Assembly: GCA_027943335.1 (NCBI GenBank)
Contig: BSBK01008427.1
Location: 2,501-66,500 of the forward strand
From: Chamaecyparis obtusa
Lineage: Eukaryota; Streptophyta; Pinopsida; Cupressales; Cupressaceae
Direction: 5' to 3'
Length of the DNA stretch: 64,000 bases
Part shown: piece after piece, positions 11,153 through 23,240 of the stretch
How the letters are laid out: each line of letters opens with the position of its first letter
Numbering within the stretch: position 1 is the stretch's first letter
Program-made: the position numbers and the translations under genes
The notes under the pieces: generated by a model
Databases searched by the model: none
What the model saw: the letters and a program-made list of their open reading frames with translations, nothing else
Told to the model about the DNA's origin: nothing

Positions 11153-12641
11153 TCAAAAGGGAGGACAAAAACCATCATCCCACTTGATATCCACCTGGCT
11201 TTGGAAAGCCACATTCGTAGCCCAGTCAGCCACCAAATTGGCCTCCGTAAAGTTATGAGTTATGATACACTTATCAAAAGAATCAATAATGTTTTTATCC
11301 TTACTAATAGCATTGGCTATTGTCCATGAAGGGGTCAAAATATTATTTAGACAATTAATAATATTTAGGGAATCCCCTTCAACCCAAACCTTCCTATAGT
11401 TTTTCCTCTTGGCTAATAATAGACCATAAAGATCAGTGTTCACCTCAGCAACATGGTTGGTATTGAAACCTATAGGAATGGCCTTAGCCTCTTTACAATT
11501 CCCATATTCATCATGGATAACTATACCATAGCTAGCTATTCCTAGGTTTCCCTTAGAGGCACCATAAAAGTTGACTTTCATCCAGCCATTAGGGGGACAG
11601 TCCCACCCGGCCTCATTTCTCAAATTTCTCTTGGTATCTTGAACCATCCTCCCTTCAATATTCCAATTTTTGTAGACTTTAATCTCCCAATCATCTTTCG
11701 ATTCCTAATACTTTTTAATGATCCCAATGTTCTCCAAAAGAATTCTCTTAATCTTGTGGAAAACAACAACCCATCTTGACTCCTTATTTCTAAAAATCCT
11801 CTCATTCCTCTCTTTCCAAACCCCCCAACACATATAGGGAGGAAAGAAGCTCCATAAGGACAATAAAATTTTATTATTAGTAGGCGGCTTCCAAGATGTG
11901 AAAATCTCTAAAATATTCATCAAATCAAGAAATTTCTCCCATATTTTCCTAGCAAAGGAACAATGGATAATCATATGATTAATGTTCTCCTCATCACTCT
12001 TGCAGAGACAACATCTATTGGTTAAAAAGAGACCCATTTTCCTTAGATTATCCATAGTTAAAATTTTATCCTGCAACAAGATAAAAAAAAAACATTAATT
12101 TTAGGAGTTAACCCCTTGTACCAAGCCTTGGCCCAACAAGGTTCAAGGATATCTTCAAAATTCTGCCTGTACAAAGAAGAAACTAAAAAAGAACCATTAG
12201 CATTATATTTCCAAATAAGAGTATCCTCTTCATGAACAAGAAAGACAACATTCAGAATAGTATCCAGGCTTCTAAGAGAAGGATCCACCCTTGTCAAATC
12301 AGTCCACTTATCCCCCTCCTAGTAGTCAGCCACAAAATCATCATCTTTTCTTTCTAATTTGGAGCTTTCTTGAGAGGATGATCAAGAATCCAAATATCAT
12401 CCCAAAAAAGAATAGTTTTTTCATTTCCTACCTTCCATTTGGTACCCTTCTTGATCAGCTCCTTCCTTCTCAAGGCATTGTTCCAAATAGTATTCCCTCC
12501 TCAAACAATATCCTGATTCAAGAAATTTTTAAAATCATTCATGTCCTTGTTATATTTGTTGTGCCATATGGTACTCCATTCTCTCGAGGTCTTAAACAGT
12601 CTCCATAGAAGTTTTTCCATAAGAAAATCATTCATACTTCT
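11153..12641 (-). pseudogene. LINE ORF2, C-terminal half (RT thumb, zf-RVT, RNase H)
   Basis: This continues the reading from 19049 across E3. Around 12640-12500 comes MEKLLWRLFKTSREW, the typical post-RT segment. The zf-RVT zinc-binding domain follows at about 12297-11705, with RCCLCKSDEENINHMIIHC as the Cys/His core and WxxxWKERNERIF after it. The RNase H-like domain (11647-11153) has GWMKVNFYGASKGN at the position of the usual N-x-D-G-A, AEVNTDLYGLLLA for the catalytic Glu, VEGDS for the second Asp, and ANLVADWA at the C-terminus. The first catalytic Asp is Tyr here. Several stops and frameshifts make it non-functional. Plant L1 elements carrying a C-terminal RNase H are well known. Confidence 0.85.
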
Positions 12642-13760
12642 TGTTAGGAATGGTAACACTGAGAGGGCGGGGGGGTGAATCAATGTTCACTGTATTTTAT
12701 CTTTTCCCTTATTCTTTAAACATAACTTAAATGATTAAGTACTAAAATGAACATACACATAAAAATGAAACATGAGATCAACACATAACACCAATATGGT
12801 TATGGGGAAACCCAAATAGGTAAAAACCCCGGTGGGAATTGACACCCACTAATATTTTGTACTAGTGTTTTATGATCCTTGTTAAAAGATCCTTAACCCT
12901 GTTAGGAGTTTCTTTACAATGTATTAAGTACAATAGACCTTGTCAAGGGTTAGACCCTATTAGGAGTCTTTTACAATAGTCCCTATTAGGGAGTGGATGC
13001 ACTATCCTAGAGCTCACCGCTCAAGTGGTGAAGGCTAAAACCTTCTAATCTCAGATACACACTATATCTGATGGATGAACTGCCACTGTGACACTACTTG
13101 TCAGATCAGTTCCTTTGATGCACTGATGCTTTGAACTCTTGGAAATCTCTAATACATCTTATAGTCTCTTTGCACACTTCTTCTCTTCTTATCACAACTC
13201 TATATCAACTTCCATACTAATTATAATGGGCGCATCTCATATTTATATGCGCATACAAAACAAACAACTAGGTCAGCCCTTAAACCTATTACATACAATG
13301 CTTCCAAATGAATTGGCTCAAGCGCGTTTACAAACAAACATATTTACATGTTGAAAACTTAATTACAATAGGCACATAGCCTTTACATCATTAGAATATA
13401 ACCGCAACTCAAAATGTTAACCATCGGCTGCTTACTCTGTTCTTCTCTGGCACGCACTAGTTGTGTAACTTCAACTGTCTGTATCTTTCTCATACTTGCA
13501 TATCTGATCATGCACTCATAGACTAAGCATGAATATATTCTAAACAAATTATCTTCTAGGGAACATACCATAACTTGGTCATACGCACGTGGGCTGATGC
13601 TCTGAGCTTTGGGTACTCTATATATTGTCCAGTCTTCAACACTTAGCCAATTTTTGATCTTCTCATCAAGTGCGCTGACTCCAAACTACTATATGACTTT
13701 GTTGCCATAATGAAAAGACTATACCAAGTCATATACACTAGTATAACCAACTTTCCAATA
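12642..13760 (-). repeat. E3 3' LTR
   Basis: It begins tgttaggaatgg, then actgagagggcggggggg, and ends ttccaata, where its partner has ttgccaaca. A minus-strand TATA-like signal complements catatttatatg (about 13238-13250). Partner of 17931-19048, differing by scattered substitutions and small indels. Confidence 0.92.
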
Positions 13761-13945
13761 ATCTCCCCCTTTGTCATTGATGGCAACAAAGGAATATGGC
13801 CAAGTTGCTAACTGTTCCTTAATACAAAAAACTTTTGTCGTATATCTCCCTTATACATAACTTTCTATCTTATACCTCCTTATACATATCTATGCCATAT
13901 TCTATAAATACTCCCCCTTTGAAATTAATGACAAAGGTGCTTCAA
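13761..13945 (-). promoter_or_regulatory. Two polypurine tracts of E3
   Basis: Complement strand: AAAGGGGGAGA abuts the LTR (about 13762-13772), preceded by gccatcaatgac. A second AAAGGGGGAG lies at 13911-13920, also beside taatttc/atgacaaag sequence. The spacer of about 140 bp carries repeated tatgtataag-like words. Duplicated tracts of this kind are, to my knowledge, a recurrent feature of Sireviruses. The tract nearest the LTR is the likely plus-strand primer. Confidence 0.75.
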
Positions 13946-13984
13946 AACTATATATACAACTACTTACTATGATAAAACATTCGG

Positions 13985-16699
13985 ATATGTTATCTGCAGG
14001 TTTTGGATCTCCTTCTTCCAAAATGTGATCAGTGAATTCACAATCTGGAGATGGGCGCATAATGCATATTGTATCTTCTCCATCTCCAAATCTATGCTAG
14101 GACCTTGATCATATGTCACCATGGTGGCATCGATCTCCTTGATATTTTGATTAAGTATGTCTAATGAGGGTGCAAGAGAATTCCTTAGCTGAGTCTACCT
14201 AGCCCTTATCTTGGTCATCTCTTTTTCTTCCTTTTCAATCTTCTCTATTTGTCCTTGGTAGACATTATTACACATGTTTACATCAATAGATGGATCTTCC
14301 ACTAATTTCCTTATGCTTTCTATCATGGCTTCTACCTTTTGAATCTTCTTGTATAGATCACCAGTTAACTTGTGCTGGTTCATACAGTCAGCAATGATCT
14401 TTCTGCCCTTTGCTGCAAACTCCTTCAAGGATGCTTGACTAACCTCTAGTGAGCTCAGGTCAAGTGTATATTTTCTAACCAATTCACTCAATCTCTTCTT
14501 CAAGTACTTCTCCTCTTCAACTAAGGATGCAGATTCTTCCAAGCTAGAGAAACTATTCTTGAACTGTGATATCACTAAGCTGACATCATCAACGGAGTGT
14601 ACCTTGGACACTTTCTTATCTACTGGTAACAAGCTCTTCAAAATGTTTACTAATTCTACAAGGAGGGGATTCCTCATCACCTATTTCTCCTTGGCTTTCT
14701 CCATAGCGAAGATGCTGAACTTAATTAGGTCTTCTTCTCCCCATGAGTCCAAACTAGTTGTGTCAAGTGTCAAACTTCACAACAATGCTGCTGAGGGAGT
14801 GATGAGAGTGTTATCCATCACTTCTTGTTTTACCTTGATTAGTTCAACTGATGGTTCATTTTTGTCTACTTATTTTTCTATTTCTTTTTGTTTTTGTTCT
14901 TCTTTCTTTTCTTCCATCTTTTCTTTTCCTTTCTTTTCTTCTTCTTTTTCTATTTTTTCTTTTTCTTCTTCCACATTTGTCATATCTTCAATCATTACTT
15001 CTTGTGGATTGGGAGAATTGTTACCACATAAAATTTCATCTTCTTGTGTGCTCACAAATGCTTCTTCAAACTTGTCCAATTCAGTGGCAGTGGCCACCAT
15101 GGCTATCTCTACATTATCAATGATAATGGTGCTATCCTTTAGTGACTCTATCATGGGCACAGACTTATCTACCTTTGTTTGTATTTCAACTACAGGCATT
15201 GAGTCCTAAGGACCTGTTATTGATGCATTAGTGCACTCTGCCACCTTGACTTCTTTTGAGGGTACTTGTGTTGTAGGCATAGTAGCTGGATACATGTGTC
15301 TATTCACAAAGACCTTCTCAAAGGCTTTCTCTATTTCTTTTGCAACTAATTCATAGTTCTTGTCCATAATGTGCAAAGTCCTTGACTTGGTTATGAGGTG
15401 TGGTTTTACCAGATCTAACAATAGAGATTTCTCTTCTAAGGAACATACTGGAAGGGTATCATCTAGAATCTTTTCCCTTATCCTTAAATCCTTTTCAATG
15501 GCCTGTCTCTTTTGGAATTCTAAGATATTCCATACGTTATCAGGAATCATGGTCTTTACTTCCAAGACTGTCTTCTTGAACTTCAACGTGTGTTTGACTA
15601 TCATTCTATGTATCTCTGATTTGTCTATCTCACTATATTTTTCATAAAACTTTTCTACTTGATCAATTCTTCCCTCATCAATTATTCTTGCACTTAGCAC
15701 ACTGAGACTAGGTTTGAAACTTACTTCAGGAGGTTCTTGTGAGTTCTTTTTGTTCCTTGTTACTCTTGAGGATGGATGACCAATGCTGATCTCTTTCTTC
15801 CTCTTTAGCATTGCATTATACTCAGAAGGAGCAGTAAGGTCAATGGTTTCTTTGGGCATAGAAGGAGTAACATCAGTTTTACCCTTATATTCATCAATTT
15901 TTTCTATCTTCACCTTCTTCAACTTAGGATCATCTGATTCAGTTTTTGATGTTGCCGCGCTCTCAATTTCCAAAGCAATCTTTTGTTCCCTTGCTTTGTC
16001 TAGGTCTACTTGAGACACTCCATGAATTCTCAAGATTTCTAAGGTAACCTTAGCAACCTTCCTTTTTGTTGCTACGCTATTTAACACTGCATCAACTTCT
16101 CTTATTTTATCCTCATAGGTTCCCCATCTTGGCCCATTAGGGTCTTTAGGTGCTGCTAACAAAAATTGAGCATAAGCCTCTAGAATAAGCTCTTCCACTT
16201 CATATCCTAATGGATGAATCCAATTTGTTCTTGGTTCAATTACCTCCATGCATGTTGTGTCTGTCTCAACCATGAAGCAAATAGTATCCTTGTACTTTTC
16301 AACTATCTTCTCTAGTATTTTGAATCTCATTTGCATCTTAGCCCTGAATGTCTTTAACACCAATGTCATGTAGTCCTTCAAGGTGCTCTTAGTACATGCC
16401 TTGAGAGATATCTGTGGCATTGTGGGAATGGATTTGTCTAGATACAAATCAGACACTTTTCCAACAATATGGAAGTACATATAAATGATCAAAGATCCAA
16501 ATCTGAATATCTTGGTCTTATCATGCTTGATTTCCTTGATGTTATCAATTAGTTGTGCATGTAAGATTTCACATAGGTTGAACTCTCCATTTTCATTCTA
16601 CAAACAATCAACTAGTGCACTCTTGCATGAAGGTTCCTCTAGTCTCCAAAACCTTAAGTCCAAAGGTGCATACTCTGAGAGTGAGTATACCAGCCACAT
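13985..16699 (-). pseudogene. E3 long unknown ORF in place of pol
   Basis: One reading frame (frame shared by 16699-16492, 16492-15206, 15199-14870 and 14680-14195) runs for about 850-900 codons with only a handful of stops, several of them at expected Trp or Gln codons. Order: an N-terminal segment with YAPLDLRFWRLEEPSCKSAL and NENGEFNLCEILHAQL; a middle region with ETDTTCMEVIEPRTNWIHPLG and APKDPNGPRWGTYEDKIREV; a Lys/Glu-rich linker; a second helical region; an acidic EKEKIEKEEEKKGKEK stretch; and a long C-terminal coiled coil. I see no signal peptide or clear membrane segment and no catalytic motif. It lies between gag and the polypurine tract, the position of env-like ORFs in Sireviruses, but similarity to those is not shown. 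Function unknown. Confidence 0.7.
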
Positions 16700-16929
16700 A
16701 AGGGTCTAGAGCTAAATTAGCTCCCCCTATGACCTTGAGGGCCATTCATCCAGATGTAGAGGGTGCATCCATAGTGGATGCATCCAATACATACACATCA
16801 ACCTTGATCTTCTTTTCTTCTAACCAAATCAAGCTCACATCCTCTGAAGCTTTCACAAAATTAACTTCTCCTTCAGGATCCAAAACTGGTTATTCGAGCT
16901 TTTTAGGGCTTTCCTGACCTTGTGTCCTT

Positions 16930-17880
16930 GATCTTCAAAACTTTGAGATTTTTCCAACCTTGTTACAAGAGTGATAAATGACCAAAGGCCTTATATTCCT
17001 TAGGGCATTGACATGAGTCACCATTTTACATTTTCTAGCTAAGTGACCATTATAGTTACATATCTGACATGTAACATTCTGAGAACTTCTTTCATTTGAA
17101 TGATTTTGATTTCTTTGTTTATATTGAGTCCTGTTCTTTTGAATTGTCTTGTAATTCATAGCTCTATGACCAAATTTATCTCATGAATAACAGTAACCAT
17201 TGAAAGGTCTTACCTCTATACAATTCCTTGCTATGTGTCCATGGTTATTACATGCATAACAAGTGTGGTCTACTAGCTTGCGCTCATTCTTAGGTGGTTC
17301 AATATGATCCTTAGTCTGACTTCTAGTCTCCTTAGCATCAGAGGTGCCTTCTGGTGCTTTCATTATTGCTCGCATGTTGTCAATCTAATTTTGTGCTTCA
17401 TTGTATCCAATGCAGTTAGTATCTCCCTTAGCTCTTCTTGCATATAAATGAGATTCTATCAAATTAGAAGTGGTGTGTAATTTATCGATGTGATTCTTAG
17501 CAACTTTCAATTCAAATTCCAAGCTTTCTTTGTTGTTCCTTAGCTCCAAGATTTCCATGTTTTCTTGCCTCAATTCTTCATTCAGTTGAAGGTTCTCTTT
17601 GATCTATTCATCATAGACTTCCTGATTGTTAGTCATCTTGTCATCAAATTCTTCAAGTTGTTCTTTTAAGGATTTATTTTCTTCATTCAGCTTCTTGACC
17701 ATTGTCCCTCGATCACTGGTAGAGCATTATTTCAAATATTTTCTTATCCTTTTGATGACTAATTGAGCATCACTGAGTTTTTCTTTTAGTTCTTCAATTT
17801 CTCTTTCAGATTTGTCAAGGTCTTCAAGAGAAGCTTCAAGATTTCTTTTCAGATGTTTCATTTCTACTTTGTCCATGATC
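16930..17880 (-). pseudogene. E3 gag C-terminal half (coiled coil and zinc knuckles)
   Basis: Read downward from a Met near 17878 (MDKVEMKHLKRNLEASLEDL), about 180 residues of Leu/Glu/Lys heptad-type coiled coil come first. Then follow CCHC knuckles CYACNNHGHIARNC (about 17240) and CQICNYNGHLARKC (about 17050), with two more degraded knuckle-like segments (FGHRAMNY and a final CNKVGK). CCHC knuckles of gag bind the element RNA. The usual N-terminal capsid-like part is absent: the frame starts about 40 bp after the primer site. Stops at 17700, 17600, 17380, 17180 and elsewhere make it dead. Confidence 0.8.
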
Positions 17881-17914
17881 TCCTCAAGTGGTTAAACTTC
17901 TTTGCTGAGGACTA

Positions 17915-17928
17915 GAGCTCTAATTCCA
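17915..17928 (-). promoter_or_regulatory. E3 primer binding site
   Basis: The minus strand reads TGGAATTAGAGCTC two bases after the end of the 5' LTR. It resembles TGGTATCAGAGC, the common plant site complementary to initiator methionine tRNA, with two or three changes. Confidence 0.65.
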
Positions 17929-17930
17929 AT

Positions 17931-19048
17931 TGTTAGGAATGGGAACACTGAGAGGGGGGGGGGTGAATCAATGTTCACTATATTTTATCTTTTTCCTTAT
18001 TCTTTAAATTGAACTTAAATGCTTAAGTACTGAAATGAACATACACATAAATATGAAACATGAAATCAACACATAACACCAATATGGTTATGGGGAAACC
18101 CAAATAGGTAAAAACCCTGGTGGGAATTGATACCCACTAATATTCTGTACTAGTGTTTTATGATCCTTGTTAGAAGATCCTTAACCCTATTAGGAGTTGC
18201 TTTACAATGTATTAAGTACAGTAGACCTTGTCTAGGGTCAGACCCTTTTAGGAGTCTTTTACAATAGTCCCTGTTAGGGGAGTGGATGCACTATCCTAGA
18301 GCTCACTACTAAAGTGGTGAAGGCTAGAACCTTCTGATCTCAGATACACACTATATCTGTTGGATGAATTGCCACTGTGACACTACTTGTCAAATCAGTT
18401 CCTTTGATGCGCTGATGCTTTGAACTCTTGCAAAGATCTAATACATCTTATAGTCTCTTCACACATTTCTACTCTACTTATCACAACTCTATATCAACTT
18501 CCATACTAATTGCAATGGGTGCATCTCATATTTATATGCGCATACAAAACAAACAACTAGGTCGGCCCTTAAACCTATTACATACAATGCTTCCAAATGA
18601 ATTGGCTCAAGCGTGTTTACAAAAAACATATTTACATGTCAAAAACTTAATTACAATAGGCACATAGCCTTTACATCATTAGATTATAACCGCAACTCAA
18701 AATGCTAACAGTCGGCTGCTTACTCTGTTCTTCTTTGGCGCACACTGGCTATGTAACTTCAACTATCTGTATCTTTCTCATACTTGCAAATCTGATCATG
18801 CACTCATAGACTAAGCATGAATATACTCTAACCAACTTATCTTCTATGGTGCATACCATAACTCGGTCATACACACATGCGCTGATGCTCTAAGCTTCAG
18901 GTACTCTGTATACTGTCCAGTCTTCAACACTTAGCCGATTTATGATCTTATCATCAAGTGCATTGACTCCAAACTACTATATGAATTTGTTTCCATAATG
19001 AAAATAATATACCAAGTCATCTACACTATTATAGCCAACTTGCCAACA
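17931..19048 (-). repeat. E3 5' LTR
   Basis: Partner of 12642-13760. It begins tgttaggaatggg with a G-run of about ten, has the TATA-like complement near 18527-18537, and ends cttgccaaca followed by the TSD copy cttct (19049-19053). Confidence 0.92.
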
Positions 19049-21647
19049 CTTCTTATATTACGGAGACAAAGGCTCCCTTTCCTAACAGGTTTACAAACCT
19101 TCTCCCAGGCTATGAGAGCCATTCTTCTTTTTTTTCCACTCCTGACCAAAGGAAATTCTTTTGAATTTTCTCTATACTATTAGAAAACTTCCTAGGGATT
19201 TTGAAGATACTTGAAGCATAGAGAGGAATACTTTGAAGGGTAGCTTTAAGCACCAAGATCTTATCAGCCTGACTAAGAAGAGCACCCTTCCAACCAACTA
19301 AGCTCTTATGAAATTTATCAATCATATCTCTCCAAAAAGAGTCCAAAGGGTCCAAGCACAAAGGTAAACCTAAGTAAGATCCTAGGAGACTATCCACCTC
19401 ACAACCCAACACTCATTTTATCCTTTATTGTCTTCTTTCAGCCACATTAATGAAAAAAATAGAGCTCTTATTCCAATTTATAATCTGACCAGTAGCAGCA
19501 GCATAAATATCAAGGGATTTTTTGATAGTTTTTCCATTCTTTATAGATGCTTCTCCCATAATAATGGAGTCATCCACAAACTAATGATGAGAGCAAATCA
19601 GATCCTTTGAAGAAGTTTTCAGGCCTTTAAACTCACCTTTATAAACCATCCTACCAATATATCTACCTAAACACTCCACCATAATGATGAACAAGATTGG
19701 AGATAAAGGATCCCCTTGTCTAAGCCCTCTTGAGGAATTAAAGAAGGGAGTAGGAGAAACATTCATGAGTACTGAGAAAGTTGCAAAAGAAATCAAGTAA
19801 TGAATAAGATCTCTACTTCTCTTCTTGAAACCAAAAGCCTCTAAAGTAGCCGTCAAAAAATCACAATCAACCCTATCATAGGCTTTAGACAAATCTAGCT
19901 TCAACAAAAAACCTTCCTTCTTAAACAGAGTCAAGGAGTGAATATTTTCATGGACATAAATGATTGAGTCCAAAATTTTCCTGCCAAGGACAAAGCCATT
20001 CTGCTGTCCAGAAATCAGGGAAGGGAGAAAAAGAAGAATCCTAGAGGTAAGGACTTTAGAGATAATCTTGTACAATGAGTTACATAAACTTATTGGTCTG
20101 AACTAGTCCATACTATCAGCCCCCACTTTCTTTGGAATAAAAGCTATAAAGGTACCATTAAGTTCCTTAAGAATAATTCTTGACCCAAAGAACTCTTTCA
20201 CTGCATTCATAACATCATCTTTCACAATCCTCCAATACTTTTGAAAGAAAAACAAAGGGTATCCATCCAGGCCCGGGGCTTTGTCTCCTTCAAAGGAGAA
20301 AATAGCCTTATGAATCTCTTCCTTAGAAGGCATGGCAGTGATAGATCTATTGTGGTCATCATTCAACATGCACAGGATACCCTCCAAAATCTCCTTTTGG
20401 CATTCCTCATCCAGATTATCAGCTTTCTTTAGGAGCTCCCAAAAAAAATTATTTGCTTCTCCCATAAATTCAACCTCTTTTTCACTGATATTGCCATTAA
20501 TCTTAAGTCTAGAGATTTTGTTTCCCATTCTATGTTTCACTGTGGTCATGAAAAAATATTTTGAGTTCTTGTCTCCTTCCTTTAAAAATATCTTTCTAGA
20601 CCTTTGTCTCCAGAAGCATTCTTCTTTTGAGATAATATCATGGTATTCAATAAGTTTATTATCTTCCTCATCTTTAGTGAAAAAGTAATACCCATCTTTT
20701 TGAATACTATCTTGAATCTCCTTCAGCTCCTTTGCAATTTTCCTTTTGTTGGTAAAGATGTTTCCAAACATCTGTTTGTTCCATTTTTAAATATTTTCCT
20801 TCACATTTTTCAGTTTCTTAGCAATTTTGAACATAGTCGTTCCTTCAATCCTAATAATCCACCAATCCTCAATGAGTTTTTCCAGGTTCAGATGAATCGT
20901 CTACATTTTCTCAAAATGAAAAGGAAGGTTCCTTTTCAGTCCATTAGGCTCAGCTATGATGGTAATCAGATAATGATCAGAACCAACTCTAATATAAGCT
21001 GATAAGGTGCAAGAATAACTATTGAACCACTTACTACTTGCAAGCACCCTATCAAGCCTGACCTAAATTAGCTCATTTCCTGACCTTCTGTTAGTCCATG
21101 TATAATTGATGCCCTGCAAATCAATGTCATGTAAAGCTTGGCCATCAATAAAGTCCATAAGATTTATTTTTTTGTCCAGGTTGGGTTGACTTCCACCAAA
21201 TTTCTCACTCTCCTTTAAAGGAGTGTTGAAGTCCCCCATTATAATCCATCCTTCATCAGAAAAGTCATTCCTATTTCTAGAAACATCCCTCCAAAAATAT
21301 TTCCTTCCCCATCTAGTATTAGGTGCATAGATGTTAGTCAACACCCAAGAAGTGCCATCCTTAATATGACAAAATTTGATATTAGCCACATTATTTCCTT
21401 GAGATATCATCTCCCCTTTAATAAAATTACAATTCTAGCTTGTCACAATACCTCCTGAAGCCCCATCTGCATCATCACCAAGGGACATGCCATTGCTAAA
21501 AAATTAGAGTTTCTCAACTTTAGCATTAGAGATCTTTGTCTCTTGAAGTAAAACAATATCTAGTTTGTTATCTCTAATCATGTTTTTAACCATGTCTTGC
21601 TTATGAGGATTATTCAATCCTCATACATTCCAAGAAATAATCTTCAT
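19049..21647 (-). pseudogene. LINE ORF2, N-terminal half (APE endonuclease and RT)
   Basis: It starts at the ATG at 21645-21647, MKIISWNV, then a stop where the endonuclease consensus has Arg. Endonuclease motifs include LLQET (Mg-binding Glu), TNIYAP, IIMGDFN (Asp/Asn) and VGSDHYL (catalytic SDH). A linker with FLKEGDKNSKYFF leads to RT motifs: DKAPGLDGYPLFFFQKYW, GQQNGFVLGRKILDSI, LKLDLSKAYDRV (first catalytic Asp), SRGLRQGDPLSPILF and, after a stop, FVDDSIIMG (the F/YxDD box). It then runs SYLGLPL...KILVLKATLQSIPLYASS...KNFLWSG up to E3. About ten stops, mostly at Gln, Trp or Arg positions, interrupt it. With the 11153-12641 half it totals about 1,360 codons, normal for plant L1 ORF2. Confidence 0.92.
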
Positions 21648-23147
21648 TATTTATGGAAAGGACCAGACTCTAGGATGGTTTTTTGACTGCCATCTGTGAT
21701 GCTCCTATTGGTCTCAAGAGCTCTCCTTTTCTGGTTTGAGGGCCTTCTTGGGGAGACATGAGTAGCTCCCACATCTCCATTCTTATTACTTCTAGTGCTT
21801 CTAATAATCGAAGAAGCATTCTTCATAATCTTCTGCACACTTTCTTTATTATTATTTTTTTCCATTTTTTACTGTCTTTTTGTTCTCCACTTTTGACCAT
21901 CCATCTTCAAATAGATCTTCAAACCCCAACAAAGCAGCATCAATATTTGCCTCATCTCCCTACTTCACAGACTTGGATAAACTAGGAGAGTGCATATCCG
22001 ATCCCGTAGGTGTAGTGCTAGTCTTCTAGGATAGATCCTCTGAATACCCCAATATTAGACAGTTTTGGGAATTTTGCCAAATTTCCTTATTTTGTATAGA
22101 TAATGTGACACCATTACCTCCAAAAATTTCTCTTTCAATCAAATACACATCAAAATCCTCTTTACCCTCCATAGCTCCAAAAGGCCTGCTCTGTATTTCT
22201 TCCACAAGAGAATCATCAGTTCTTTTGGGCAAAGATTCATTCACTATTTTCATACTACCCCCCAATTTCTGCACTATTTCTGAGGGGGATGTCTCACTAC
22301 CTTCACTAGAAGTTCCCTTTCCCTCCATCTTTCCTTCTGGCTTCCCATTCTCACTTTTCCCATTAGAGTTCTCTTTAGTTTCCACCTTTCTAACCCACAT
22401 CTTTTTAAGTTTTCTAGGTTGGGGTACTAGTTTTGGGCATTGCTTTGCCTAATGACCTATTTTCATGCAATGAAAATAGGCAAAAGGTGTTGAATCATAC
22501 TCTATCTTCTGCACCCATGATCCAAGCTTGGATTGGAGAGTAATAGACTCTAGCATATCCACTCCCTGCTTCACCCCAATACAAATCCTAGAATACGTTA
22601 GGCGTCTCCTAGAGATTGTGATAGGATCCATAGATAGGAGCTCTCCAAAAACATTACTTGCTCCCTTGAAAATATCTTCCATCTAGAACTCTAGAGGCAG
22701 CCCCAAAAGATTCACCCAGATAGGTGCCTGCACATCCAAATCTTCTTGCATATTCAAGTTGGGACACCACTTACGCAGAATCATGGAGTGTTTCCCAATC
22801 ACCCATGGTCCATTGCACAAGATGTTCCTTAAATCTTCCTCACAAGAGAATGAAAAAGATAAACATCCTTTAGGGAGGGCCACCACCTCCACTTGACCTT
22901 TCAAAGCCCATTTTCTTTTAACAAAAGCCCTAACCACCTCGATATTAGGATGAGATCCCAAGAATCTCCCCACAAGAGAGTTTACCATTCAAGAAATATT
23001 AAAATCAATTATTTGGTATGGAATGGTAATAGAAAAGGTGCCTTGCTCGATGTTTGACAAGATTTGCACAGCTGGGAGAGAGGACTTACCCATTGGTTTG
23101 ACACCAAAAAGGCCTAACTAACTTTTTCTAGATTCACCAGATTTCAT
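21645..23147 (-). pseudogene. LINE ORF1 (DUF4283-like, CCHC, basic tail)
   Basis: Frame from the ATG at 23145-23147. Residues about 30-150 (23050-22690) have VNSLVGRFLGSHPNIEVVRAF...CEEDLRNILCNGPWVIGKHSM and APIWVNLLGLPLEF, the pattern of DUF4283 in plant L1 ORF1. Then ITISRRRLTYSRICIGVK and, near 22450, a remnant zinc knuckle (YFHCMKIGH, first Cys lost). The tail is Lys/Glu/Ser-rich. A shift in an A-run near 21860 moves the frame to the final NNNKES...FHK segment. ORF1 stops in TAATG, where the stop shares a base with the ORF2 start. The product would bind LINE RNA. Stops make it non-functional. Confidence 0.85.
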
Positions 23148-23240
23148 CTTATTCTAATCCAAAAGCTCCTTTCTGGAAACCCCCCAGTCCCCTGATCCAA
23201 AGCCAACATCAGGAATCTTACCTTGTGCATCTTTCGCATC

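Larger units (their letters stand above)
12642..19048 (-). mobile_element. E3: non-autonomous Copia/Sirevirus-like element in LINE ORF2
   Basis: LTRs at 12642-13760 and 17931-19048 (1.12 kb each) are flanked by a perfect cttct duplication (12637-12641 and 19049-19053). Polarity is minus: the primer site is beside the right LTR and polypurine tracts beside the left. The internal 4.2 kb encodes the C-terminal half of gag (coiled coil and zinc knuckles) and a long unknown ORF, with no protease, integrase or RT. It interrupts the LINE between the RT and its downstream half. The LTRs differ by several percent, so it is not recent. Confidence 0.93.
8977..23240 (-). mobile_element. L1-type LINE, three ORFs, split by E3
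   Basis: Minus-strand non-LTR retrotransposon read from 23240 down to 8977. It carries ORF1 (DUF4283-like and zinc-knuckle), ORF2 (endonuclease, RT, zinc-binding, RNase H) and a further unknown ORF before a terminal hairpin. Removing E3 (12642-19048 plus one copy of cttct) restores continuous ORF2 sequence. Its own length is about 7.9 kb, somewhat longer than ordinary plant L1 elements, because of the third ORF. The 3' end (8977) sits in the E2 5' LTR with only a short A-rich tail (complement gtaatcaaaacaa). The 5' end is cut at 23241 by the Gypsy array. All frames contain stops, so it is dead. Confidence 0.85.

Noticed and set aside
14559..15209. 216-codon Ser/Phe-rich plus-strand frame
   Set aside because: Antisense shadow of the E3 long ORF.
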